Below are positions 1 through 5,058 of a stretch of DNA of 5,703 nucleotides, one piece after another. Under the pieces are notes generated by a model. That model saw only the letters and a list, made by a program, of their open reading frames with translations. It ran no database searches and was not told the DNA's origin. The DNA is from Bacillota bacterium (GTDB taxonomy: Bacteria > Bacillota > Clostridia > Oscillospirales > Acutalibacteraceae): contig WQTL01000335.1 of the NCBI GenBank assembly GCA_009786275.1, forward strand, positions 1 to 5,703, written 5' to 3'. The stretch's first letter is position 1, and each line of letters begins with the position of its first letter. Made by a program: the position numbers and the translations under genes.

Positions 1-540
1 AGTGGGCGACGACGAACGACCATCGAAAAGCTGGCAGCGGCTTTGAGCATGGAGTACGATGATTTGTTCGAGGATACTCCTGATGATCTCCCCGCTGAAA
101 GACGAACCGCTGGCATTGACAATACGGAACTGGTAGAGATCGCAGAGCGGTATGAGGATGAAGGCAATCTGGCAATGTACCAGGAGCTGAGCGGGATCGC
201 CTCGCAAATTGGCTGCAGCGTAGAGGCCCTGCTGGACAAGGGCGACACGTTATTCCGCAGTGGCGAAGAAGAAGGGGCTAAGGGAGCATACGGCCAAGCG
301 ATGCTTGCTTTGAAGTCCAGGCACATCTCCCGTCTGAAGCAATCCCTCCCCAATTACCTTGGCCTCTGTAAAAAGGAGCACAACGCGCCGCCGATCATAA
401 ACCTGTACCGCTTGGCGAAAGACCTCGAGTTCAATGACCTCGAGCTATTCTATTCGATAGGAACCTTTTTCGCAGATACCAGGCAAACGGATGAATTAGT
501 AAGCGAGTGCTTCAGGATTGTGAAAGCATTAATCGATTGA
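1..540 (+). CDS. XRE-family helix-turn-helix regulator, C-terminal part (5' end outside window)
   Basis: The reading frame is open from the first base, so the gene begins before the window; the ATG at 49 and TTG at 43 are internal. The first residues (SGRRRTTIEKLAAAL, then DDLFED) match the end of an XRE/Cro-type HTH, where the last helices pack an 'L..iA.aL....ddLf' motif. The rest, about 150 residues, is mainly helical and acidic, with a segment around LLDKGDTLFRSGEEEGA that resembles a TPR-type helix pair. That would suit a regulator with a helical sensor or dimerisation domain, as in RRNPP-type proteins, but the TPR reading is weak. No membrane segment is visible. The gene stops at TGA 538-540 with no clear terminator straight after it. 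The partial HTH assignment is fairly firm; ligand and targets cannot be told. Confidence 0.8.
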   Translation, partial: SGRRRTTIEKLAAALSMEYDDLFEDTPDDLPAERRTAGIDNTELVEIAERYEDEGNLAMYQELSGIASQIGCSVEALLDKGDTLFRSGEEEGAKGAYGQAMLALKSRHISRLKQSLPNYLGLCKKEHNAPPIINLYRLAKDLEFNDLELFYSIGTFFADTRQTDELVSECFRIVKALID

Positions 541-982
541 GAGGACCAACGACCATAGACAAACAGAACCGCAAGGGAGCCACTGGTTGATTTGCAGTGA
601 TAGGGTGCAAAACGGCGAGTGACAACCCGGTGATCGCGTTCCAAGAAAGGTGATTTTATCTGCCACACGGGCATGAAAAAAATCGCGATGGAGCCGCGCA
701 AATTGCCAAATCCTATCGGCTTACCGGTTTGAGGGGTTGTAGTTATTAACGCCGTGATGTGCTTGTATCAGCAGTTCGTCCAAAAATATTTTTCACAGTC
801 GCGCGGGCTACTGCGCGGTAGGTGACAACTCCCTTTTTAGGCTGAGATTGTCTGGTGGCAACAGAATGGCGCGCCCGGAACCGGTATACCGTAGCAGTAC
901 GGTATGGCGGTTCTTTTGCTTCTTCTGGATCTGTCAGTAAATGTCAGCCGTTTGATCGGACTCACGGAGGGAGGTGAGTGCA
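541..982. other. 442-base gap without a convincing gene; structured, possibly transcribed
   Basis: No reading frame here has both a ribosome site and plausible protein composition. A 19-codon ATG frame at 672-731 lacks a good ribosome site. Several inverted repeats are present: TTTGCA at 591-596 with TGCAAA at 606-611, CGCGC at 800-804 with GCGCG at 813-817, and a long hairpin at 878-913 treated separately. No good -35/-10 pair was found. The stretch may be a long 5' leader of the next HTH gene, a small RNA gene ending at the 878-918 hairpin, or decayed sequence. Confidence 0.5.
878..918 (+). terminator. Long hairpin followed by a T-rich run; terminator or attenuator
   Basis: Arms 878-893 and 898-913 pair over 16 positions with one G-G mismatch (884/907) and one G-T wobble (885/906), around a four-base GCAG loop. 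The inner eight pairs (ATACCGTA with TACGGTAT) are perfect. The downstream sequence TTCTTTTG is T-rich but interrupted. The stem end CGGTTCTTTT resembles the CGGTGCTTTT ends of the two terminators at 1413-1513. It sits 65 bases before the next start codon and about 340 bases after the previous stop, so it would end either a leader transcript or a small RNA. Confidence 0.6.
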
Positions 983-1396
983 ATGGTTCGGCAACCGCTC
1001 CAAAAGGACAACCCAGCGGACGTTGTGGCTCTATTGCGCCGCCTACCTTCGGCGTTTCCCGATATGCTGATAGAGCTCATGAAATGGCGCGGTTACACTG
1101 TCGAGCGATTGGCTGAATATGCGCTGACCAGCAGTTCGACTATCAAGCGCCTGCGTAACGACCCGGACTATGAATCCAGCCTGGAAACCATCGTTGGACT
1201 TTGTGTCGGCTTGCGCTTGCCTCCCGTGATCTATCCGGATTTTATTCATAGAGCGGGACATAGTTTCAAGATTAATAATCGCCACACCGCCTACCAACAA
1301 CTGTTGCCGATGGCATATTCCTTTGGATGGGATATATTTCAGTTCAACGAGCAATTGGCCGAATGGGGCATAGCCTCCATCGGGCAAGACGAATAG
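983..1396 (+). CDS. Small helix-turn-helix (XRE-like) regulator
   Basis: The product is about 137 residues. The ATG at 983 is chosen because GGAGGTGA at 970-977 is an almost perfect Shine-Dalgarno sequence five bases before it; an in-frame GTG at 974 lies inside that ribosome site and is less likely. Residues about 25-70 (MLIELMKWRGYTVERLAEYA, then SSSTIKRLRND) look like an XRE-type HTH: a helix, a turn, and a recognition helix with S-T-I-K-R. The second half (GLCVGLRLPP, then AGHSF, then a Y..LL..AY motif and a closing N..L..WG) resembles the tail found on clostridial HTH proteins, some of which also carry ImmA/IrrE peptidase domains; no HExxH metallopeptidase motif is present here. It is probably a DNA-binding regulator of the element. 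It is followed by two tandem terminators, so it likely forms its own transcription unit. Confidence 0.8.
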   Translation: MVRQPLQKDNPADVVALLRRLPSAFPDMLIELMKWRGYTVERLAEYALTSSSTIKRLRNDPDYESSLETIVGLCVGLRLPPVIYPDFIHRAGHSFKINNRHTAYQQLLPMAYSFGWDIFQFNEQLAEWGIASIGQDE

Positions 1397-1412
1397 AAAA
1401 TTAATTTGCTGA

Positions 1413-1443
1413 CACCGACGCATGAAATGAGCCGGTGCTTTTT
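1413..1443 (+). terminator. Rho-independent terminator 1 of a tandem pair
   Basis: CACCG at 1413-1417 pairs with CGGTG at 1433-1437, with an inner CAT/ATG pairing around GAA (1421-1429), followed by C and five T. It begins 17 bases after the stop codon of the HTH gene. This form is common in clostridial genomes. Confidence 0.8.
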
Positions 1444-1472
1444 CATTTTTGCCCGGATTACAGCAAAGTCGA

Positions 1473-1513
1473 ACCGCTATGATTCCAAAGGAGAATCATG
1501 GCGGTGCTTTTTT
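1473..1513 (+). terminator. Rho-independent terminator 2 of a tandem pair
   Basis: Arms 1473-1485 and 1493-1505 form a 13-bp stem with one wobble (1478/1500) and a seven-base loop, followed by GC and six T. It is stronger than the first terminator and shares the ending CGGTGCTTTTT with it. Confidence 0.88.
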
Positions 1514-1530
1514 GTGCTCTTTATGCATTC

Positions 1531-1559
1531 TTGGCCTGATTGCCTGCTGTTGATATACA
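1531..1559 (+). promoter_or_regulatory. Candidate promoter for the sigma-like gene
   Basis: TTGGCC (1531-1536) and TATACA (1554-1559) are separated by 17 bases, and a TG precedes the -10 element by one base (1551-1552), giving an extended -10. It lies just downstream of the tandem terminators and about 90 bases before the start codon. The -35 matches the consensus at only three positions, so this is a tentative call. Confidence 0.35.
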
Positions 1560-1608
1560 TATTAACCAGCTCATTTCATGCTCGGGTCAAATCTGCATTT
1601 TTTTGCTA

Positions 1609-1641
1609 CAGTCGTTTTGCGCTTCCCATAAAAAACGACTG
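1609..1641 (+). promoter_or_regulatory. Perfect 10-bp stem abutting the ribosome site of the sigma-like gene
   Basis: CAGTCGTTTT (1609-1618) is perfectly complementary to AAAACGACTG (1632-1641), with a 13-base loop. The last base of the 3' arm is the first G of the GGAG ribosome site (1641-1644). No T-run follows on either strand, so it is not an ordinary terminator. It could mask or present the ribosome site in RNA, or be a protein-binding dyad in DNA. Confidence 0.55.
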
Positions 1642-1652
1642 GAGACAATCAA

Positions 1653-2090
1653 ATGTCACAAGAAAATTACATACTCAGCGTATACAACGCCATCACCGGG
1701 CAGACCGAAAACATTGAGGTCAACGAGGCCGTCTACAAAGAATACCGCCGCGGCAACTGGAGCATCGACAACAGCGATCGCCGCTTTCACAATCATGAGA
1801 CACCCTTCACTGAGCTGAAGGGTGGGCTAGACAGTGCCTACGAAAACTTCGATGAATTCCGTTCCGACCAAGATAATCCCGAGCGGCTGGCCATTGAGAA
1901 GCTGACCCGGCAGGAGCTACAGCAGGCATGGTCGCGCTTGGCTGACGGCGAGCGCGAACTGCTGCAGGCCCTTTTTATTGAGGGAAAAAGCGAACGCCAA
2001 ACCGCAGTTGCGCTTGGGCTTCCGTACATGACGGTTCACAGCCGCAAAATACGGTTACTTCACAAGCTAAAAAATTTTTTGTGTTTTTAA
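1653..2090 (+). CDS. Sigma-70 region 4-like protein of a mobile element
   Basis: The product has 145 residues. GGAG at 1641-1644 lies eight bases before the ATG. The N-terminal part (about 1-45) carries the V-x-V-N-E-x-V-Y-x-x-Y-R-R pattern seen in short sigma-like proteins of clostridial conjugative and integrative elements. Residues about 75-141 resemble sigma-70 region 4: a helix ending in L-x-x-L-A-D-G-E-R-E-L-L, then SERQTAVALGLPYMTVHSR as the helix-turn-helix, then a basic tail (KIRLLHKLKNF). Region 2, which binds the core enzyme and melts the -10 element, is absent, so it may be an anti-termination-like or regulatory DNA-binding protein rather than a working sigma factor. The last codons run through an A6T6 tract. 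Its position before the toxin and recombinase genes suggests a role in controlling the element. Family call is fairly firm; function is inferred. Confidence 0.82.
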   Translation: MSQENYILSVYNAITGQTENIEVNEAVYKEYRRGNWSIDNSDRRFHNHETPFTELKGGLDSAYENFDEFRSDQDNPERLAIEKLTRQELQQAWSRLADGERELLQALFIEGKSERQTAVALGLPYMTVHSRKIRLLHKLKNFLCF

Positions 2091-2100
2091 AAAATTTTTT
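2069..2100. repeat. Two identical A6T6 tracts 20 bases apart
   Basis: The 12-mer AAAAAATTTTTT occurs at 2069-2080 and again at 2089-2100, a 20-base offset close to two helical turns. Phased AnTn tracts are known to bend DNA. Because the 12-mer is self-complementary, the two copies can also pair as a 12-bp A-U stem with an eight-base loop (2081-2088). The tracts span the stop codon (2088-2090) of the sigma-like gene. Confidence 0.75.
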
Positions 2101-2131
2101 CGTGCAGTTGCCCGATTTTTTACCGATACAG

Positions 2132-2159
2132 GTGTAAGGCGAATGAAACGACCTTACGC
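2132..2159 (+). promoter_or_regulatory. Hairpin at the start of the non-coding stretch
   Basis: GTGTAAGG (2132-2139) pairs with CCTTACGC (2152-2159), with one G-T wobble and a 12-base loop. No T-run follows. It may be the first element of the structured region before the toxin gene. Confidence 0.4.
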
Positions 2160-2255
2160 GAACCTGGACAACCGAATAGTTCCGTTTAGCAGATACGTTG
2201 CCTTTGCCGCCTGGACACACGTGAAACAGGGCGAGCTACCGAATCCCCACCCCAA

Positions 2256-2598
2256 CGAGCCTGCGGGCTCGCCGGGGACCCCGGGCGACCGCGCGATGAC
2301 CCCACATGGGCGAGCGAGAACGGTCAATTCGACCCGCGACCGGCAATCGCGGGACAGCCATGACAGGCAAAGGTGATAATGATACTTCCGCAGAGTTGAG
2401 CCCGAGGGCCAGACTGCGGGCTCCGTGAGGGGGCCGGTGAAACGCCGATGAAGACCGCCAGGTCGTTTGCTAGATGCCCGGAAGCGAGCGCTCGCTTCCA
2501 TGTCCAGGGGGCCGAGGGCGAATATGGACGGAGTGAACCTTTGGTTCACATGCAAAACGACTACGCCGGGCGGCGCAAACACCTCCGCGCTGCCCGGC
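2256..2598 (+). ncRNA. Multi-hairpin leader or structured RNA before the MazF gene
   Basis: About 340 bases hold a series of mostly perfect hairpins: CGAGCC/GGCTCG at 2256-2271 closed by a UGCG (UNCG-type) tetraloop; CCGGG/CCCGG at 2272-2284; CCCGCGA/TCGCGGG at 2333-2353; GAGCCCG/CGGGCTC at 2398-2423; GACC/GGTC at 2453-2464; a 20-base palindrome at 2480-2499; GTCCA/TGGAC at 2502-2529; GTGAACC/GGTTCAC with a TTT loop at 2533-2549; and a 12-bp stem at 2565-2598 that ends seven bases before the ribosome site. No good protein is encoded. A conserved 'PemK' RNA motif upstream of PemK-type genes in Firmicutes has been reported among computationally found RNA candidates; this stretch may belong to it, but I could not compare the consensus. 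Whether it acts as a 5' leader or a separate RNA is open. Confidence 0.6.
2351..2380 (+). promoter_or_regulatory. Candidate promoter within the structured stretch
   Basis: GGGACA (2351-2356) and GATAAT (2375-2380) are 18 bases apart. The -10 matches the consensus at five of six positions, the -35 at four. Transcription would begin near 2387, just before the 2398-2423 hairpin, giving a leader of about 230 bases for the MazF gene. The -35 overlaps the 3' arm of the 2333-2353 hairpin. Tentative. Confidence 0.3.
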
Positions 2599-2618
2599 TT
2601 CATCAAAGGAATAACACC

Positions 2619-2987
2619 ATGGAAAAAGAAATCAAACGCGGACAGATATACTACGCAGACCTCGAGCCGATCCTCGGTAGCGAGCAGGGCGGCATCCGCC
2701 CCGTACTTATCATCCAGAACGACTTGGGCAACCAAAGCAGCCCCACCACCATCATCGCGCCGATCACCTGCCAGAGCAAGGCAGGCGGCAATGCTACCCA
2801 TGTTGACCTGCGCAATCATTTTCTCGTCCCGCAGTCCATTGCGCTGCTGGAGCAGATCCGCACGGTTGACAAGCGCCGCCTGGACCGATACGTCACGTTC
2901 ATCAGTGCCACCGTCATGCGCGAAATCGACTACGCCATACATCACAGCCTGGGGCTGAAATGCCATGAAGGGGGACAAGCCAAATGA
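2619..2987 (+). CDS. mazF: MazF/PemK-type endoribonuclease toxin
   Basis: The product is 122 residues, the usual size for MazF/NdoA/PemK, mRNA-cleaving toxins that act as dimers in the cytoplasm. The ATG at 2619 is chosen because AAAGGA (2605-2610) lies eight bases upstream and the protein then begins with the family's RGQIYYADL segment; the frame stays open further upstream to 2448 but that part is the RNA-like stretch. Family landmarks are G-S-E-Q-G-G-x-R-P-V-L-I-I-Q-N-D at 20-35, T-H-V-D-L near 63-67, and LLEQIRTVDKRRL near 80-92. By alignment from memory with the Bacillus protein, the catalytic Arg and Thr correspond to R27 and T50, both present, so activity is likely. No MazE-type antitoxin gene is found upstream. 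A 50-residue SHOCT-like gene overlaps the stop codon (ATGA). The gene may stabilise the element or respond to stress; regulation through the upstream RNA is inferred. Confidence 0.95.
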   Translation: MEKEIKRGQIYYADLEPILGSEQGGIRPVLIIQNDLGNQSSPTTIIAPITCQSKAGGNATHVDLRNHFLVPQSIALLEQIRTVDKRRLDRYVTFISATVMREIDYAIHHSLGLKCHEGGQAK

Positions 2988-3136
2988 ACGACCAGCTCAT
3001 CGCCGACGCCTGTTACGTCTGGAGCGTCAACATACTCAAGCAGCTCGAGAAGGCCAAGCTCATCACCGCCGCCGAGCTGGAGCGCATTCGCAAGCTCAGC
3101 GAACAGTATTATAAGCCCAGCCTGATCACAGTGTGA
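2984..3136 (+). CDS. Small SHOCT-like protein (50 aa) coupled to the MazF gene
   Basis: The ATG at 2984 overlaps the toxin's TGA (ATGA), so translation is probably coupled; the stop is TGA 3134-3136. The protein has 50 residues. The segment ILKQLEKAKLITAAELERI fits the SHOCT pattern, a short helical motif with L..L...G/x-L-I-T-x-x-E-L/F, usually at protein ends or as stand-alone small proteins and thought to mediate oligomerisation. There is no signal peptide or membrane helix. A SHOCT-like protein next to serine recombinase genes is, as I recall, common in clostridial mobile elements, so it may belong to the recombinase module. Being coupled to the toxin, it is also a candidate partner or antitoxin, which is speculation. 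The domain call is moderate because the protein is short. Confidence 0.72.
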   Translation: MNDQLIADACYVWSVNILKQLEKAKLITAAELERIRKLSEQYYKPSLITV

Positions 3137-3169
3137 GATATGTTGCGTTCGTAACTTCTGCCAAATCGC

Positions 3170-3198
3170 TGGACTTCGAACCCCCGTAATGGTATTGT
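3170..3198 (+). promoter_or_regulatory. Candidate promoter for the recombinase operon
   Basis: TGGACT (3170-3175) and TATTGT (3193-3198) are 17 bases apart, each matching the consensus at four of six positions. It lies 45 bases before the first recombinase-like gene. The -10 overlaps the left arm of the dyad at 3194-3222. Tentative. Confidence 0.3.
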
Positions 3199-3222
3199 TG
3201 GCTAGCGCCGTCCGGCGACAAT
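3194..3222 (+). promoter_or_regulatory. Interrupted dyad before the recombinase operon
   Basis: ATTGT (3194-3198) pairs with ACAAT (3218-3222), and CGCC (3206-3209) with GGCG (3214-3217), giving a hairpin with a seven-base bulge on the left. No T-run follows. It may be an operator or a leader hairpin just before the AGAGG ribosome site of the next gene. Confidence 0.35.
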
Positions 3223-3242
3223 GAATAGGAAAGAGGCACGTC

Positions 3243-3518
3243 ATGAAAAAGAAGTATGAACTCCCGAACCCCTTGCGTGTAGCGGTATACACCCGCTTCG
3301 GTACCGATCCCCAAGGAACGCAGGAAGGTGAACCCGTCAGGCTCTACTCCGGCAAGGAGAGCCTGCTGGCCGCAGGCCGTGCGGGCCAGATCAATCAGCT
3401 GCTCGTGGAGAGCTTCACCAGCCTGGGCAGAAACTCGATTGAATCCCTGGGCCTGCTCCGCAACCTGCAAGGCGCAGGGGTGACGGTCCATCTGCTGAAG
3501 GAAGGCCGGGTGGTCTGA
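3243..3518 (+). CDS. Shortened, probably inactive serine-recombinase (resolvase-like) catalytic domain
   Basis: The product is 91 residues; AGAGG at 3232-3236 lies six bases before the ATG. The start LRVAVYTRFGTDPQ lines up with the resolvase motif V-A-x-Y-C-R-V-S-T-D-x-Q, but the catalytic Ser is Gly (G20). A later part, INQLLVESFTSLGRNSIESL followed by LLRNLQGAGVTVHLLKEG, lines up with the 'i.ilvksisRfaRNt.d.l..ir.Lk..GV.v.fekE' segment; the first catalytic Arg is replaced by Ser (S60) while the second (R63) remains. About 40 residues between these blocks are shortened compared with a full resolvase domain. It cannot be expected to cut DNA. The stop TGA (3516-3518) overlaps by one base the ATG of the full recombinase, so the two are translated together. 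Possible roles are an accessory subunit, directionality factor or inhibitor of that recombinase; all are inferred. Confidence 0.85.
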   Translation: MKKKYELPNPLRVAVYTRFGTDPQGTQEGEPVRLYSGKESLLAAGRAGQINQLLVESFTSLGRNSIESLGLLRNLQGAGVTVHLLKEGRVV

Positions 3519-5056
3519 TGCCGCAAATCACGACCATCCCCGCAAGCACGGAGCATGTGCGGACCCAGTTGCGCATGGCCGCCTACTGCCGGGTGAGCAG
3601 CAACAGCGCCGACCAACTGAACTCCTACGCCGCCCAGGTCAGGCACTACACCGAGTACATCGGGGCGCACCCCGAGTGGACCCTCTGCGATATATACGCC
3701 GACGAGGGCCTGACCGGAACCGAGGCCAACAAGCGCGATGAATTCCAGCGCATGCTGGCCGACTGCAAGCGGGGGAAGATCGACCGTATCCTGGTGAAAA
3801 ATGTGCCCCGCTTCGCCAGGAACACCAGCGACTTCCTCACGGCCATCCGCCTGCTGAAAAGCTTGGGCGTGACCGTGCTCTTCGAAAAAGAGGGCATAGA
3901 CACCGCCAACATGAACGGCGAATTCATCCTGACCATGCACGGTATGGCCGCTCAGGACGAGAGCCTGAGCATCTCCAGCAACGTCCGCTGGGCCACCCGC
4001 AGGCGTATGGCTGACGGCACGTTCATTGCCGGCAGCACCCCCTACGGCTACCGCCTGCAGGGGCGCGAGCTGGTGATCTTCGAGCCGGAAGCGGAAATTG
4101 TGCGCCGGATATTCGCGTGGTATCTCGGCGGCCAAGGCATTCAAAGCATCATGATTCGGTTAAACCGTGAGCACCCGGAAAAGCGGTGGTATAGAGCAGG
4201 GATCGAATATATCCTGAGCAACGCCCATTACATCGGTGATGCGCTGTTCCAGAAAAAATTCAGCACCGGCACACTGCCCTACCGCAAGCTAATAAATAAA
4301 GGCCAACTCCCGCAGTATTATGTGGAAGAATATAATGTGCCTATCATCAGCGCCGAGGATTTTCATGCGGTCCAATGCCTGCGGGAACAACGCGCCACCC
4401 AAGGGTATAGCCATGAAGGACAGCATACGCTCAGCGGGAAATTGCAATGCTCCTGCGGATCCGGCTTCCGTCGAAGGATTGTAGGTGACATGGTCAAATG
4501 GGATTGTAAGAACCACATCCTGGGCGTAGCTAACTGCCCCATGCAAGCGTTCCCGGAAACCGTGATATACAACGCCTTTATAAGCATGGTAAACAAGCTG
4601 GCCAGCCATCGCAAGTATATCCTCACGCCCATGCTGGCCCAGCTGGAGCAGATGCAATCCCGTCACAGCGGCGCCCAGCAGAAGGTATATGAGATCGACC
4701 GGCAGATAGCCGACCTGACAGCTCAATGTCACACCATCGCGCGACTGCACAGCAAGGGTATCCTCGACGCCGCCGACTTCGCCGCTCAGACCGGGCGGGT
4801 GAACCAGCAGGTGAATATCCTACGGGCAGAGCGACGCAAGCTGCTCCGCGAGGACGAGGAAAACGACTGTCTCGCCGAAGTGCGGGTCTTGGATGAAGCC
4901 TTGGGCAACATCACGGAAACTCAGACTGTATTCGATGAAGCCCTGTTTGCCGAGATTGTGCAGGGCATTACAATGATATCGCCCACCGAACTGCGGTTCT
5001 GCCTGCTTGGCGGGCTGGAGTTTATAGAAACCGTCCAGCGGCAGGAAAGGAGGTAG
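3518..5056 (+). CDS. Large serine recombinase (site-specific integrase/excisionase)
   Basis: The product is 512 residues, a normal length for large serine recombinases, which join att sites of mobile elements through a serine-DNA intermediate. The catalytic domain spans about 20-160: AAYCRVSS with catalytic Ser27 and Arg25, Y-A-D-E-G-L-T-G-T (60-68), R-x-E-F near 73-76, and VKNVPRFARNT with Arg98 and Arg101. The recombinase DNA-binding domain runs about 172-295 (STPYGYRL, V-R-R-I-F, then WYRAGIEYILSNAHYIG). A zinc ribbon follows with likely ligands C311, C313, C330 and C340; the first pair is C-x-C rather than the usual C-x-x-C. Residues about 370-455 are the long helical, coiled-coil type segment of this family. 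Translation is probably coupled to the preceding gene; AAGGAAGG (3498-3505) is a distant ribosome site. An alternative start at Met20 would keep all motifs. The bases from about 4140 to 4600 are richer in A and T than the flanks. Confidence 0.95.
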   Translation: MPQITTIPASTEHVRTQLRMAAYCRVSSNSADQLNSYAAQVRHYTEYIGAHPEWTLCDIYADEGLTGTEANKRDEFQRMLADCKRGKIDRILVKNVPRFARNTSDFLTAIRLLKSLGVTVLFEKEGIDTANMNGEFILTMHGMAAQDESLSISSNVRWATRRRMADGTFIAGSTPYGYRLQGRELVIFEPEAEIVRRIFAWYLGGQGIQSIMIRLNREHPEKRWYRAGIEYILSNAHYIGDALFQKKFSTGTLPYRKLINKGQLPQYYVEEYNVPIISAEDFHAVQCLREQRATQGYSHEGQHTLSGKLQCSCGSGFRRRIVGDMVKWDCKNHILGVANCPMQAFPETVIYNAFISMVNKLASHRKYILTPMLAQLEQMQSRHSGAQQKVYEIDRQIADLTAQCHTIARLHSKGILDAADFAAQTGRVNQQVNILRAERRKLLREDEENDCLAEVRVLDEALGNITETQTVFDEALFAEIVQGITMISPTELRFCLLGGLEFIETVQRQERR

Positions 5057-5058
5057 GC

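Noticed and set aside
672..731. 19-codon frame starting MKKIAMEPRKLPNP
   Set aside because: There is no proper ribosome site and the frame stops soon; its likeness to the start of the 91-aa recombinase-like protein is limited to a few residues.
904..1116. 70-codon frame overlapping the small HTH gene
   Set aside because: It starts inside the terminator-like hairpin and overlaps a better supported gene with a near-perfect ribosome site.
2143..2376. 77-codon frame between the sigma-like gene and the toxin, a possible antitoxin
   Set aside because: The ribosome site (AAGGCGA) runs right up to the ATG, the second half is Arg, Pro and Gly rich as expected from translated hairpins, and no antitoxin fold is evident.
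2577..2586. Loop containing ACCTCC, an anti-Shine-Dalgarno-like sequence before the toxin gene
   Set aside because: The toxin's ribosome site is AAAGGA, which can pair with it over only three or four bases, so sequestration is weak.
2100..2618. Tandem repeats expected of a type III RNA antitoxin, or a CRISPR array
   Set aside because: No regularly spaced direct repeats of 20 bases or more were seen; the region is made of inverted repeats.
2154..2978. Long antisense reading frame of 274 codons across the toxin gene and leader
   Set aside because: It mirrors the MazF codons on the other strand and continues through the hairpin region; it has no ribosome site or family features.
3171..3186. 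GGACTTCGAACCCCC, similar to the reverse complement of a tRNA T-arm, possible tRNA remnant or att site
   Set aside because: The T-stem does not pair properly and no anticodon or acceptor arm is found around it.
3395..4144. Antisense reading frame of 249 codons within the recombinase
   Set aside because: Typical shadow of a GC-rich gene, rich in Ala, Gly, Val and His without recognisable motifs; the + strand gene is certain.
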